The position numbers were made by a program, and so were the translations under genes. Shown here in pieces: positions 1 to 9,115 of a stretch of 41,865 nt of DNA. The stretch is from Clostridia bacterium (GTDB lineage Bacteria; Bacillota; Clostridia; Oscillospirales; Ruminococcaceae): assembly GCA_009929695.1 (NCBI GenBank), contig RZZW01000029.1:1-41865 (forward strand), given 5' to 3'. The first letter of the stretch is position 1, and each line of letters opens with the position of its first letter. Under the pieces are notes generated by a model that saw nothing but the letters and a program-made list of their open reading frames with translations, was not told where the DNA came from and made no database searches.

Positions 1-14
1 GAAACCTGCGGGTT

Positions 15-205
15 TCACATTTTAATGGATAACGCAAACAAAAAACCTCCCTTGTTAAAGGGAGGTGGCGCGACGCAGGAGCGACGGAGGGATTCTTCCC
101 ACGGTTTACACAGCGCCGTAAAAAGAATCCCTCCACCGCCTGCGGGAGGTCCCCCTCCCTTTAACAAGGGAGGTAAGAGGTTTGCAGCTATCCATTAAAA
201 TGTGA
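15..205. repeat. nested palindromic (MITE-like) element
   Basis: A 17-bp perfect inverted repeat (15-31 and 189-205, tcacattttaatggata and its complement) encloses a second inverted pair: cctcccttgttaaagggagg at about 46-66 and its near-complement at about 154-174, with gagggattctt/aagaatccctc closer in. Each outer end is capped by a small hairpin (aaacc-tgcg-ggttt on the left, gattgcgcagcaatc on the right). The inner part shares the string ggtggcgcgacg.aggagcgacgga with the CCTCATC elements elsewhere in the window. No coding signal. It fills the space downstream of fhs and could also act as a transcript end. Seen directly; mobility is inference. Confidence 0.75.
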
Positions 206-255
206 TTGCGCAGCAATCACTCATTACTTCTTCTCTCTTCTTTTTATTTCTTCTT

Positions 256-1926
256 TTAAAACAATCCGCTTATCTTCCCATTCTCATCAACATCAATATT
301 CTCCGCTGCGGGCTTTTTGGGGAGGCCGGGCATTGTCATGATGTCGCCCATTATAGCCACTATGAAGCCTGCGCCGGCGGATAATCTCACGCTGCGGAGC
401 GTCATTTCAAAGTTTGTGGGGGCGGCGAGCAGCGTTGCGTCGTCGGAGAAGCTGTACTGGGTTTTGGCTATGCAGACGGGCAATGCGTCAAAGCCGTTTG
501 CCGTCAACTCGTCAAGCTGCTTTTGCGCAGGCTTGCTGACGATGACGCCGTCGGCGCGGTAGATGTTTTTGCAGATTGCCTGTATCTTTTCAAGCGGCGT
601 TTTATCCAGTGAATATGTAAATTTCAGCTTTACATTTTTGTCTAAAATGCCAAGAACGTCCGTCGCAAGCTCTTTGCCGCCTGCGCCGCCTTTGGCGAAA
701 ACCTCGCTTAAAGCGCATGAAACATTCAAAATATCGGCGCAATAATCGCGCAAGAACTGCATCTCTTCCTCGCTGTCTGTGGGGAACGCGTTTATTGCGA
801 CGCACACAGGCGCGCCGAATTTTTGCATATTTTCAACGTGGCGTTTAAGGTTTTCCGCGCCCGCTTTGAGATATTCAACATTTGGCACGCCAAGCTCGGT
901 TTTAGCGCAGCCGCCGTGGTGCTTTAATGCGCGCACTGTCGCGACGACGACTATAACCGACGGCGCAATGTCCGCAAGGCGGCATTTTATGTCGAGGAAT
1001 TTCTCCGCGCCGAGGTCAGCGCCGAAGCCCGCTTCGGTGACGACGATATCGCCGAGCTTTCGCGCAAGCTTTGTGGCGATGACGCTGTTGCAGCCGTGGG
1101 CTATGTTTGCGAAAGGCCCGCCATGAACAAGCGCGGGGACGTGCTCTAAGGTTTGCACTAGATTTGGGTCAAAAGCGTCCTTTAACAGCGCCGCCATTGC
1201 GCCCTGCGCCTTGATGTCGCCCGCTGTGACGGGCTTGCCGTCGAACGAATAGCCGACGACTATTCTTGCAAGGCGGGCTTTCAAGTCGGCTAAATCTGTC
1301 GCGAGACAGAATATCGCCATGATTTCGCTTGCGACGGTGATGTCGTAGCCGTCCTCGCGAGGTGTGCCGTTGACTTTGCCGCCGAGGCCGTCCGTTATAA
1401 AGCGAAGCTGGCGGTCGTTCATATCGACGCAGCGCTTCCATGTGATGCGGCGAGGGTCAAGGTTCATTGCATTTCCGTGGTAAATATGGTTGTCCACCAT
1501 TGCCGCGAGCAGGTTATTTGCCGCGCCGATGGCGTGTAAATCGCCTGTAAAATGCAGGTTTATGTCCTCCATTGGGATAACCTGCGCGTAGCCGCCGCCC
1601 GCCGCGCCGCCCTTCATGCCGAAAACAGGCCCGAGGCTCGGCTCGCGCAGAGCGAGAACGGGCTTTTTGCCGAGAAGCTGCAATGCGTCCGCAAGGCCGA
1701 CGCTCGTTGTCGTTTTGCCCTCGCCCGCGGGGGTGGGGCTGATAGCAGTCACAAGTACGACAGGCGCGTCGTTTTTGTCTGAAAGCTTTTTGACAAGGCG
1801 ATGGTCAACTTTTGCCTTAAACTTGCCGTAGGGTATTATATCGCCCTCGTCGATGCCAAGCTTTGCGGCAACGTCATAGATAGCGACAGGCTTAGTTTCC
1901 TGTGCAATTTGAATGTCAGTCTTCAT
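256..1926 (-). CDS. fhs: formate--tetrahydrofolate ligase
   Basis: ATP-dependent ligation of formate to tetrahydrofolate, giving 10-formyl-THF for purine and formyl-Met synthesis (and the methyl branch of the Wood-Ljungdahl pathway where present); cytosolic. At 556 aa it is full length for the family. The nucleotide-binding loop [11 protein letters not shown] lies at residues 64-74, followed by the conserved stretch containing [19 protein letters not shown]. The ATG start is preceded by gggggtcat, a weak but plausible ribosome binding site. It stands alone on the minus strand, divergent from degV, with an 18-bp perfect palindrome in the shared upstream region. No anomaly seen. Family assignment is firm; whether the organism is acetogenic cannot be told from this gene alone. 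Confidence 0.97.
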   Translation of the reverse strand: MKTDIQIAQETKPVAIYDVAAKLGIDEGDIIPYGKFKAKVDHRLVKKLSDKNDAPVVLVTAISPTPAGEGKTTTSVGLADALQLLGKKPVLALREPSLGPVFGMKGGAAGGGYAQVIPMEDINLHFTGDLHAIGAANNLLAAMVDNHIYHGNAMNLDPRRITWKRCVDMNDRQLRFITDGLGGKVNGTPREDGYDITVASEIMAIFCLATDLADLKARLARIVVGYSFDGKPVTAGDIKAQGAMAALLKDAFDPNLVQTLEHVPALVHGGPFANIAHGCNSVIATKLARKLGDIVVTEAGFGADLGAEKFLDIKCRLADIAPSVIVVVATVRALKHHGGCAKTELGVPNVEYLKAGAENLKRHVENMQKFGAPVCVAINAFPTDSEEEMQFLRDYCADILNVSCALSEVFAKGGAGGKELATDVLGILDKNVKLKFTYSLDKTPLEKIQAICKNIYRADGVIVSKPAQKQLDELTANGFDALPVCIAKTQYSFSDDATLLAAPTNFEMTLRSVRLSAGAGFIVAIMGDIMTMPGLPKKPAAENIDVDENGKISGLF

Positions 1927-1953
1927 TTACATGACCCCCATATATAATTTCAC

Positions 1954-1971
1954 ATATTCTATATAGAATAT
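1954..1971. promoter_or_regulatory. 18-bp perfect palindrome upstream of fhs
   Basis: ATATTCTATATAGAATAT is a perfect dyad 28-45 bp upstream of the fhs start, in the fhs/degV divergent region. Position and symmetry fit a homodimeric repressor site overlapping the fhs promoter, whose AT-rich -10 would lie within or beside it. No regulator can be assigned. Confidence 0.4.
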
Positions 1972-2069
1972 TAACAAATTACGAGGCAAAATACAAGCGT
2001 ATATGTTTGCTTTTTGGCTGATATAATGGTAAACTTAAATGAAATAAAAATATTCGCAAGGAGGTTATC

Positions 2070-2915
2070 GTGATACAGACAAAAATTATAGCGGATAGCT
2101 GCTGCGACCTTACCCCTGCGCTTGCTAATCTGCTTGACGTTGATTTTGTAAGCTTTAAAATGACGGTGGGCGAGCGCCACTTCACCGATGACAAAAATAT
2201 TGACCTAAAGGATCTTTTGCACACAATAAAGGCGTGCAAAACAGCCGCGTCCACGGCGTGTCCGTCGCCCGATGAATATCGCGAGGCGATGGAAAAATAT
2301 GATGCGAGCTTTGTCGTGACGATTTCGAGCAAGCTTTCGGGCAGCTATAACGCCGCAATGGTGGCGCGCGACATGGTGCTTGAGGAATATCCCGACAAGA
2401 AAATCGCCGTCATAGATTCAAAAAGCGCTACCTCCGGCGAGACACTTATCGCAATGCGCCTTCACGAAGCTCTGCTTTCGGGCAAAAGCTTTGAGAAAAT
2501 TGAAGCTGAAACGCGCGAATTTGTGGACAAGATGACGACGCTTTTTGTGCTTGAGGATTTGAGCACGCTTATTAAAAACGGCAGAATTTCAAAGGCGGCG
2601 GGCTTGCTTGGCACGATGCTTAATCTGCGCCCGATAATGGGGACGATTGACGGAGAGATAATTGCTCACGAAAAGGTGCGCGGCACGCAAAACGCGATGC
2701 GCCGCCTTGTTGAGACAGTGGCGGAAAAGCTTGTGGCGGCGTCGAAGGGCAGCATAGTGCTTGTGATGTCGTACTGCAACTGCATTGAGCGCGCGACGGA
2801 GCTGCGCCGTGAGCTGCTCGAAAAATGCACCGCCCTCGGCGAAGTGATAATAGTGCCCGCGGCGGGCTTATCCACAGTTTACGAAAACGACGGCGGTATA
2901 GTGCTGGCGTTTTAA
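2070..2915 (+). CDS. DegV family fatty-acid-binding protein
   Basis: DegV proteins bind a fatty acid in a cleft and in Firmicutes deliver exogenous fatty acids to the FakA kinase. The 281-aa length is typical. The N-terminal signature IIADSCCDLTP is at residues 5-15, and the SS.LSG-type loop (TISSKLSGSYNAA) near residue 95 is present. The start is GTG, set by an excellent ribosome binding site (aaggagg, 6 nt spacing). The stop lies at the left edge of a palindromic element that separates it from the cysteine desulfurase gene. Which lipid it carries is unknown; no fakA is in the window. Confidence 0.93.
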   Translation: MIQTKIIADSCCDLTPALANLLDVDFVSFKMTVGERHFTDDKNIDLKDLLHTIKACKTAASTACPSPDEYREAMEKYDASFVVTISSKLSGSYNAAMVARDMVLEEYPDKKIAVIDSKSATSGETLIAMRLHEALLSGKSFEKIEAETREFVDKMTTLFVLEDLSTLIKNGRISKAAGLLGTMLNLRPIMGTIDGEIIAHEKVRGTQNAMRRLVETVAEKLVAASKGSIVLVMSYCNCIERATELRRELLEKCTALGEVIIVPAAGLSTVYENDGGIVLAF

Positions 2916-3063
2916 TAGTGAAAAATGAAGAGTGAAAAGTGAAAAATTAAGGAGTTAAACCTGCGGTTTAACATTTTAATAGTTTTATTCTTTCCATTAA
3001 AATGTGATGCCCGCAGGCATCACTCATTAATTTTTCATTCTTCATTTTTCACTTTTCATTAAT
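2914..3063. repeat. nested palindromic element between degV and the desulfurase
   Basis: Outer arms (about 2914-2950 and 3025-3063) are long complementary tracts built from gaaaaatgaagagtgaaa and its complement. Inside lie the hairpin gttaaacctgcggtttaac (2954-2972), an attttaat/ccattaaaatgtga pair and a second hairpin around tgcccgcaggca (3008-3019). The inner plan is the same as the element at 15-205, with different hairpin sequences. The degV stop codon lies in the left arm. No gene. Confidence 0.7.
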
Positions 3064-3099
3064 AAAGTTTTATAGTATAATATTTTGGAGGCAATTTAA

Positions 3100-4236
3100 T
3101 TGCATTATCTTGACAACGCCGCAACTACTTGTGTGGCACAAAGCGCGGCGGACGTGGCTGATGAGGTGCTCAGGGTACATTTTGCAAATCCGTCGTCGCT
3201 GTATGGCATAGGCGCAAAAAGCGAGCTTGTCATCAAAAAAGCGCGCGAAACCGTGGCGCACTCGCTCGGCTGCACAGCCGCGGAGATAACCTTTACATCC
3301 TGCGGCAGCGAGGGCAACAATATAGCCATTCAGGGCGCATGCGCCGCGAGAAAAGCGTGGGCGAACAACATAGTCGTGACAGGTTACGAACACCCAAGCG
3401 TGCAAAATACCGTCGTCGCAATGCGCGAGAACGGTTTTGACGTGACGGTGATTTACCCCGACGAAAACGGCATTGTGAGCATAGAAGAAATGGCGGCGGC
3501 AGTGAACGCGAAAACCGCGCTAGTGGCGGCTATGCACGTGAATAACGAGATTGGCGCAGCGCTTGACGTTGCGCGCTTGGCGGCGCTTGTGAAAGAGAAA
3601 AACCGCCGAACCGCCGTGCATATCGACGGCGTGCAGGCGTGGGGCAAGCTGAAAATTAAGCTTGCGGACACTCAAATTGACACATATACAGTCAGCGGAC
3701 ACAAAATTCACGCGCCAAAAGGAATTGGAGCGCTTTATATTCGCAAAGGCTTCCATATTCTGCCATATATGCACGGCGGCGGGCAGGAGCGCGGCTTGCG
3801 CCCCGGCACTGAAAACACCGCCTACATAGCGGCTATGGCTAAAGCTTGCGAGCTTGCGCAGGCTGATTTTAAGCAAAAGTGCGAGAAAATAGCGGCGATA
3901 TCATCAGCACTTCGCGCACAGCTTGAAGCTATTGAGGGTGTTACGTTAAACAGCCCGAAATCAGCGCTGCCGGACATAATAAATTTTTCGGTTGAAAATA
4001 TAAAAAGCGAGACGATGCTGCATTTTTTAGAGAGCAATGAAATCTACGTCTCGAGCGGCTCGGCGTGCAGCAAGGGAGAAGCAAGCCACACGCTCTCCGC
4101 CATGAAGCTGCCGAAAACCCGCATAGACACAGCAATTCGCGTTTCGTTTTCATACGACAGCACCGCCGCCGACACCGACGCACTGATAGCCGCATTAAAA
4201 GAAGGCATAGCGACAATTGCGAAGATTAGGCGGTAG
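3100..4236 (+). CDS. cysteine desulfurase (IscS/NifS-like)
   Basis: PLP enzyme converting cysteine to alanine and an enzyme-bound persulfide. The N-terminus YLDNAATT is characteristic, the PLP lysine is K202 in VSGHKIHAPKG, and the catalytic cysteine is C323 in SSGSACSKG on the mobile loop. At 378 aa it is complete. The TTG start is set by ggagg about 9 nt upstream; no ATG gives a better N-terminus. The next gene is thiI, and such pairs are known in Firmicutes, where a dedicated desulfurase hands sulfur to ThiI for 4-thiouridine. A CCTCATC palindrome lies between the two. A general Fe-S role cannot be excluded. Confidence 0.94.
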   Translation: MHYLDNAATTCVAQSAADVADEVLRVHFANPSSLYGIGAKSELVIKKARETVAHSLGCTAAEITFTSCGSEGNNIAIQGACAARKAWANNIVVTGYEHPSVQNTVVAMRENGFDVTVIYPDENGIVSIEEMAAAVNAKTALVAAMHVNNEIGAALDVARLAALVKEKNRRTAVHIDGVQAWGKLKIKLADTQIDTYTVSGHKIHAPKGIGALYIRKGFHILPYMHGGGQERGLRPGTENTAYIAAMAKACELAQADFKQKCEKIAAISSALRAQLEAIEGVTLNSPKSALPDIINFSVENIKSETMLHFLESNEIYVSSGSACSKGEASHTLSAMKLPKTRIDTAIRVSFSYDSTAADTDALIAALKEGIATIAKIRR

Positions 4237-4238
4237 CC

Positions 4239-4338
4239 CCTCATCAGTCGCCTGCGGGCGACAGCTTCCCCTAAAGGGGAAGCCTTTTAAGCCTTCTCCT
4301 TTAGGAGAAGGTGGCACGCCGCAGCGTGACGGATGAGG
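4239..4338. repeat. CCTCATC-type palindromic element, copy 1
   Basis: About 100 bp bounded by cctcatcagtcgc and its near-complement ending ggatgagg. Two internal hairpins (cttcccctaaaggggaag and ccttctcctttaggagaagg) are followed by ggtggcacgccgcagcgtgacgga. Very similar copies lie at 5612-5711, 24522-24593, 41131-41203 and, as a half, 17253-17300. Non-coding; it could form a strong cruciform in RNA and end or protect the upstream transcript. Confidence 0.85.
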
Positions 4339-4400
4339 TAAGCCAGCACAAACAATAAAAGGCTACAAAACTATACTATAAAGGAAAACGTGGGGACATA

Positions 4401-5594
4401 TTGCCCCGCTGCAAGTGGATGAAACAACTTATAATAGCATATCTTGGCGAAATGACGCTGAAAGAACTTAACAGAGCCACTTTTGAAAGCGCTTTGATGA
4501 AAACAATCCGCCGCAGAGTGAAAAGCATTGGCGAGTGCAAGGTGTATCTTGCGCGGTCGACCGTGTATATTGAGCCGCTTGACGACGACGCGGACATCGC
4601 GCAGCTTGAGGACGCGGTGAGCCGTATTTTCGGCATTGCGGCATACAGCAAAGCGGCTGTGTGTGAAAAAGATTTTGACAAAATCTGCGACACCGCGCTC
4701 GCGTATTTAGGCGACGAGCTTGCGGTGGCAAAGACGTTTAAAGTGAGCGCAAAGCGCAGCGACAAGCGGTTTGGCATGGACAGCATGGAAATCGCCCGCG
4801 AGCTTGGCGGCGTTGTGCTTTCAAAATATCATCATTTGACAGTCGACGTTAAAAAGCCTGACGTGAACGTCATCGTCGAAATTCGCGACTTTGCGGCGTA
4901 TGTTCACGGCGCGAAAAAGCAGGGCGCGGGCGGCTTGCCTGTGTCGACATCGGGCAAAGCGACGCTGCTGCTTTCGGGCGGCATCGACTCACCTGTCGCG
5001 GGGTACATGATGGCAAAGCGCGGCTTGTCGCTGATAGCCGTGCATTTTGCAAGCCCGCCCTACACAAGCGAGCGCGCGCGGCAAAAGGTCGTCGACCTCG
5101 CGTATGAGATAATTCCGTACACCGGCAACATGAATTTGTACGTTGTGCCCTACACAAAGCCGCAGGAATATATTCGCGACCATGCGCCCGCTGACCTGTT
5201 TACAGTGCTTATGCGCCGCAGCATGATGCGCATTGCGAACATAATAAGCAAAAAAGAGGGCTCGCTCGGGCTTATAACAGGCGAAAGTCTTGCGCAGGTG
5301 GCGAGCCAAACGCTGAACGCCCTCGCGTGCACCGACGCGGCGCAGGATTTGCCTGTTTTGCGCCCGTGCATAGGCATGGATAAGACAGAAATCACCGATA
5401 TTTCGCGCAAAATAGGCACGTTTGAGACAAGCATTCAGCCGTTTGAGGATTGCTGCACAATTTTCACTCCCCCGCACCCCAAAACGAAGCCGAGCCTAGC
5501 CGAAATAGAAGCCGCCGAAGCCGAAATGCCCGATTTGCTTGAGCTTGAAGCAACAGCGGCGGAGGAAACACCGGTTGAATATATCAATTTATAG
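4401..5594 (+). CDS. thiI: tRNA 4-thiouridine synthase ThiI
   Basis: Adenylates U8 of tRNA and transfers sulfur to make 4-thiouridine. An N-terminal ferredoxin-like/THUMP region (to about residue 170) is followed by a PP-loop domain with SGGIDSP at 192-198. It ends near residue 397 without the rhodanese domain found in E. coli ThiI, as is usual in Firmicutes, so sulfur probably comes straight from the desulfurase just upstream. Two starts are possible: TTG at 4401 or ATG at 4419; the latter gives the usual MKQLIIAYLGE beginning and I think it more likely, although the ribosome binding site is weak for both. Confidence 0.95.
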   Translation: MPRCKWMKQLIIAYLGEMTLKELNRATFESALMKTIRRRVKSIGECKVYLARSTVYIEPLDDDADIAQLEDAVSRIFGIAAYSKAAVCEKDFDKICDTALAYLGDELAVAKTFKVSAKRSDKRFGMDSMEIARELGGVVLSKYHHLTVDVKKPDVNVIVEIRDFAAYVHGAKKQGAGGLPVSTSGKATLLLSGGIDSPVAGYMMAKRGLSLIAVHFASPPYTSERARQKVVDLAYEIIPYTGNMNLYVVPYTKPQEYIRDHAPADLFTVLMRRSMMRIANIISKKEGSLGLITGESLAQVASQTLNALACTDAAQDLPVLRPCIGMDKTEITDISRKIGTFETSIQPFEDCCTIFTPPHPKTKPSLAEIEAAEAEMPDLLELEATAAEETPVEYINL

Positions 5595-5611
5595 AATTTG
5601 CGCAAAATTCC

Positions 5612-5711
5612 CCTCATCAGTCGCCTGCGGGCGACAGCTTCCCCCAAAGGGGGAAGCCTAAAGCCTTCTCCTTTAGGAGAAGGTGGCGCGACGAAGGAGC
5701 GACGGATGAGG
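5612..5711. repeat. CCTCATC-type palindromic element, copy 2
   Basis: Same architecture as 4239-4338 and nearly identical, with cttcccccaaagggggaag and ccttctcctttaggagaagg hairpins and the canonical ggtggcgcgacgaaggagcgacggatgagg right end. It lies between thiI and cinA. Confidence 0.85.
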
Positions 5712-5749
5712 TCGGTTCAGCACAAACTAATAAAAAAGAGGTAATCTAT

Positions 5750-7060
5750 TTGGAAGCAGAAATCATTGCTGTCGGCACGGAGCTGCTGCTTGGCGACATT
5801 CTTAACACGAACGCTCAGTTTTTGAGCAAGCAGCTTGCGGCACTTGGTATAAACGTTCATTTTCAGTGCGTTGTGGGCGACAACCCGCAGCGGCTTAAAA
5901 GCGTTGTGTCGCTTGCGCTGTCGCGAAGCGATTTGCTTGTTTTTTCGGGCGGGCTTGGGCCTACCGACGACGATTTGACAAAGCAGACAGCCGCGGACGC
6001 GTTCGGCGACACCTTGCGTTTTGACGAAGCGGAGCTTGAAAAAATAAAGTCGTTTTTCGCGGCGTGGAACAGAACCATGCCCGAAAACAACAAAAAGCAA
6101 GCGATGATTCCGACAAACGGACGCAAAATTCCAAACGCGAACGGCACTGCGCCCGGCATGATTTTTGAAAAAGACGGCAAATACGCCGTGCTTCTGCCTG
6201 GGCCGCCAAAGGAATTGCAGCCGATGTTTCTCGATGAGGTAAAGCCGTGGCTTGCGTCGCTCAGCGACAATATTCTATACTCGACCTCGCTGCGCGTGAC
6301 GGGCATCGGCGAGAGCCACCTTGAAACTAAAGTCGCGCATTTGCTCGCGGCGGAAAACCCGACGGCGGCACTTTATGCAAAGACGGCAGAGGTCGTCGTG
6401 CGCATAACCGCTAAGGCGAAAACCACCGAGCAGGCAAAGGCGATGTGCGACGACACCGCAGAGAAATTCAGCGAGATACTTGGCGACAACCTCTACGCGC
6501 GCGACAAGGACAGCCTAGCGCAGGTGGTTGTTGAGACGCTTGCGGAGCGCAAAATGACAGTCGCGACTGCCGAAAGCTGCACAGGCGGCATGCTTTCGCA
6601 GACGATAACCGCAATTTCTGGCGCAAGCGACGTTTTTGAGTGCGGCGCGTGCACATATGCGAACAGAATTAAGCACAAGCTGCTCGGCGTTAAAGACGAG
6701 ACACTCGAAAAATACGGCGCGGTGTCGTCCGAGACAGCCGCCGAGATGGCGCAGGGCATACGAGACTACGCGGGCGCGGACATCGGAATTTCCGTCACAG
6801 GAATTGCAGGCCCGACAGGTGGAACAAAGGAAAAGCCGGTTGGCACTGTTTACGTCGGCGCGGCGTGCGCGGACGGCGTTTATGTTCAAAAGCTAGTGCT
6901 TATAAACCGCACAAGAGACACGGTGCGCGCGTCGAGCGTGCAGTATGCGCTTGACATGATCCGCCGAATTGCGATGGGTGCGAAGCTTAACGGCTGCGAA
7001 AAATTTGCGCTTGGCGAAGCGGCGCATTTCACACAGGATAAAGACGTCAAAGATGTTTAG
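5750..7060 (+). CDS. cinA: CinA family protein (competence/damage-inducible; NMN deamidase-like)
   Basis: Two-domain CinA of 436 aa. The N-terminal MoCF-biosynthesis-like domain (residues 1-165) carries GTELLLGDILNTN and FSGGLGPTDDD. A linker domain leads to a C-terminal pyridine-nucleotide amidohydrolase-like domain (about 260-412) with the catalytic-region motif ATAESCTGG at 272-280 and TGIAGPTGG at 350-358. CinA enzymes hydrolyse ADP-ribose and/or deamidate NMN in pyridine nucleotide salvage. The TTG start has agaggt about 8 nt upstream. The stop is only 12 nt before the next start, so the two are very probably co-transcribed; that neighbour aligns with residues 178-411 of this protein. 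Confidence 0.95.
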   Translation: MEAEIIAVGTELLLGDILNTNAQFLSKQLAALGINVHFQCVVGDNPQRLKSVVSLALSRSDLLVFSGGLGPTDDDLTKQTAADAFGDTLRFDEAELEKIKSFFAAWNRTMPENNKKQAMIPTNGRKIPNANGTAPGMIFEKDGKYAVLLPGPPKELQPMFLDEVKPWLASLSDNILYSTSLRVTGIGESHLETKVAHLLAAENPTAALYAKTAEVVVRITAKAKTTEQAKAMCDDTAEKFSEILGDNLYARDKDSLAQVVVETLAERKMTVATAESCTGGMLSQTITAISGASDVFECGACTYANRIKHKLLGVKDETLEKYGAVSSETAAEMAQGIRDYAGADIGISVTGIAGPTGGTKEKPVGTVYVGAACADGVYVQKLVLINRTRDTVRASSVQYALDMIRRIAMGAKLNGCEKFALGEAAHFTQDKDVKDV

Positions 7061-7072
7061 GAGGTATAAACC

Positions 7073-8275
7073 ATGCAGGAGAAAAACGTAACCAAACAGG
7101 TGATCGTGCGCTTTTTTGCGCCGGATATGCACAAGCTGAAGGTCACGGCGAAGCAGCTTTCTGTCACGTCGCCCGATTTAAAGCTTGGGCTATACGGTCA
7201 GGCGGACGAAATTCTTGTCGTGCTCAACGCGCAGTCTTACGCCGAAGCCGCGGCGATGCAGCTTACGGAATCGGGCGCGCAAATGTTTGAGGACGCGATG
7301 GGCGATTATTCATACGGGCGCGGCAAGGGCGGGCTTGCGTATGTGACGGCGGGCGAGCTGATGGAAGCGCGCGCGTACATAGCCGCCGGCGACGAGGAGA
7401 CGGGCGCGCTGCTTGAAACCGAGTTTAAAGCCACAAAGCGCGGCGACAAGGTTTTCGATTTTGGCGACGACAGCTATCTCAACGATAAAGTTGCCTCAAA
7501 AATAGAAAAAGCCGCTATTTTTGACCCCAATGAAGCGACTCCTGCATATCAGGCGGCGGCTGACTGGGCAACAGCGGCGGCAAAATGCACAAAATCCGAG
7601 TTTGGCGCGGCGATAAAGGGCTTTGGCGAAGAAAAGCTTTACGCGGCGATTGCGCACGGAAAATTTGTCTATGTGCGCGAGATACCCGCGAGCAAGGACG
7701 CAGAAAAATGCGCGGCGCTGACGCTGCTCGACATGACGCGCAGACTGCTTATCGGCGCAGGTGTTCCGTATGCACAGTCGTGCAAGGCGGGACAGGAGCT
7801 TGAGTGGGAGGGCGCACCCGCGGCGGCTGTTCAGACAAGAGCGCCGCAGGCGAAAGCCATGCAGGCTCAGGCGAAAGCGTCTAAAAAGTCAGTCGCATAT
7901 TCCGCGAATGACGACGAGGACGATTATGTGCAAAAGCCGAAAAAGAAGAAAAAACCGTCGTCAAGCGCGGGCGTCAGCAATAAAATTGTGCCGATAATTG
8001 TGCTTGTGGTTCTTTTGGTGGCGCTTGTTTTTGCGGGATATTACCTGCTGAACACGTTCTTCTTCAACAAAACCGGCAGCGATAAAGACGCGAGCACAAG
8101 CTCGTCAAGCGCAGTGAGCATGGCGCAATCAGTGGCGGATTCAACAACGCCGCAAGACGGCGCAGCCCCCGCCGACAGCACCCCAATATCCGCCGACGGT
8201 GCCGCCGCATCAATCACCACCGATGCCCCAGCCGAAGCCGCCTCCAACACAGGCGTAGTGCATCCGTTTGGGTAA
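7073..8275 (+). CDS. membrane-anchored, CinA-derived putative pseudoenzyme
   Basis: 400 aa, no standard name recognised. Residues 8-230 align by eye with residues 178-411 of the adjacent CinA: GLYGQADEILVVLNA against ALYAKTAEVVVRITA, MGDYSYGRGKGGLA against LGDNLYARDKDSLA, VFDFGDDSYLNDK against VFECGACTYANRI, and LTLLDMTRRLLIGAG against VQYALDMIRRIAMGA. The motifs AESCTGG and TGIAGPTGG are replaced (AAGDEETGA, KGFGEEK), so activity is probably lost. An Ala/Gln linker (242-270), an acidic then Lys-rich patch (279-294), one transmembrane helix (305-330) and a Ser/Ala/Pro/Asp-rich tail follow. With positive charges on the N-terminal side, the CinA-like part should be cytoplasmic and the tail outside. 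Ribosome binding site aggagg, 12 nt after cinA. Role unknown. Confidence 0.8.
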   Translation: MQEKNVTKQVIVRFFAPDMHKLKVTAKQLSVTSPDLKLGLYGQADEILVVLNAQSYAEAAAMQLTESGAQMFEDAMGDYSYGRGKGGLAYVTAGELMEARAYIAAGDEETGALLETEFKATKRGDKVFDFGDDSYLNDKVASKIEKAAIFDPNEATPAYQAAADWATAAAKCTKSEFGAAIKGFGEEKLYAAIAHGKFVYVREIPASKDAEKCAALTLLDMTRRLLIGAGVPYAQSCKAGQELEWEGAPAAAVQTRAPQAKAMQAQAKASKKSVAYSANDDEDDYVQKPKKKKKPSSSAGVSNKIVPIIVLVVLLVALVFAGYYLLNTFFFNKTGSDKDASTSSSSAVSMAQSVADSTTPQDGAAPADSTPISADGAAASITTDAPAEAASNTGVVHPFG

Positions 8276-8294
8276 AAAATAAATATTACATAAA

Positions 8295-8325
8295 AAAATC
8301 ACGGACGCAAATTGTCCGTGATTTT
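8295..8325 (+). terminator. intrinsic terminator after the cinA operon
   Basis: Perfect 12-bp stem (aaaatcacggac / gtccgtgatttt) with a 7-nt loop; the T-rich right arm runs into ttgttattt. About 20 nt after the stop of the CinA-like gene. The A-rich left arm would let it work from the minus strand too. Confidence 0.85.
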
Positions 8326-8373
8326 GTTATTTATTATGGCGTTACGACTCGGCGCACCGCTTCGCATGCAAAA

Positions 8374-8468
8374 TGTAGGGGCGGATATCATCCCGCCCGC
8401 GTGGTTTGCATAAATTTACGATAATGCACCTCGATAAGCTTTCGGGCGGATAATATCCGCCACTACAA
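8374..8468. repeat. two TGTAGGGG palindromes with an invertible arrangement
   Basis: tgtaggggcggatatcatcccgcccg (8374-8399) faces gggcggataatatccgccactaca (8444-8468) in opposite orientation. The ~44 bp between them holds nothing recognisable. They lie between the convergent CinA-like and ABC permease genes. Confidence 0.75.
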
Positions 8469-8494
8469 TACACGTTATAAATTTATGCAACCCG

Positions 8495-9115
8495 CTACAG
8501 CCTGTTTTTTTTGTAGAATTTCACCGATAAAGCTATTGAAGTCGCACTTACGACTATGGTGAACGCTGCTAAAATTATCACCACTGCGGCGGCGGAAATG
8601 CTTTCAATGCCGGTTAATTTAGGTAAAAACTGAGTTGCGCCTCCGCCTATCACCATAACAAGCACTATGCTTGCAAGATACGCAAGCCGCCCTTTTTCGA
8701 CGCCGAAGCGGAATATAAACGCAAAAACAAGCGCCACCATTAAAGCTGCCAAGCACACGGCCGACACCACGTATATTAAAAATTCGCCCTCAAGCACGCC
8801 GCCTGTCGCGATTGCTCTGATGACGCCGCCGACAACCGATAAAACAGACGCCGCCAAAATGCAGATGTACGCAAGCAGATATTTGCTAAGAACAAGCGCG
8901 GTGTCCGAATACGGCATCATCGCGGCCAGTGTGTTCCACTTGCTGCGCTCGTCGTATGACATCGAGGTTATGGAGAGCTTTGCCGCGAACACTACTGTAA
9001 ACATTGCTGTTGCGCTGCCATACACCGGCACAATGGAAAATATAAGAATCATAACTAGAAACAGCTTTGCCTGCTTCATCAATGTGAAGCCGTCCTTCAA
9101 AATCAAGCCCTTCAT
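8495..9115 (-). CDS. ABC-2 type transporter permease
   Basis: 206 aa with about six hydrophobic segments and no other domain, as expected for a short ABC-2 permease paired with a YtrB/BcrA-like ATPase. The segment YDERSKWNTLAAMMPYSD between the first two membrane pairs is typical of the ABC-2 permeases found beside GntR/YtrA regulators. The start overlaps the end of the ATPase gene by 4 nt (ATGA), so translation is coupled. Third gene of an operon with the GntR regulator and ATPase. Likely role: export of, or defence against, a peptide or cell-envelope compound; the substrate cannot be read from sequence. Confidence 0.85.
   Translation of the reverse strand: MKGLILKDGFTLMKQAKLFLVMILIFSIVPVYGSATAMFTVVFAAKLSITSMSYDERSKWNTLAAMMPYSDTALVLSKYLLAYICILAASVLSVVGGVIRAIATGGVLEGEFLIYVVSAVCLAALMVALVFAFIFRFGVEKGRLAYLASIVLVMVIGGGATQFLPKLTGIESISAAAVVIILAAFTIVVSATSIALSVKFYKKNRL

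Noticed and set aside
5750..8275. cinA followed by recA, as in the classic competence operon
   Set aside because: The gene after cinA has no RecA motifs; it aligns with the CinA C-terminal region instead.
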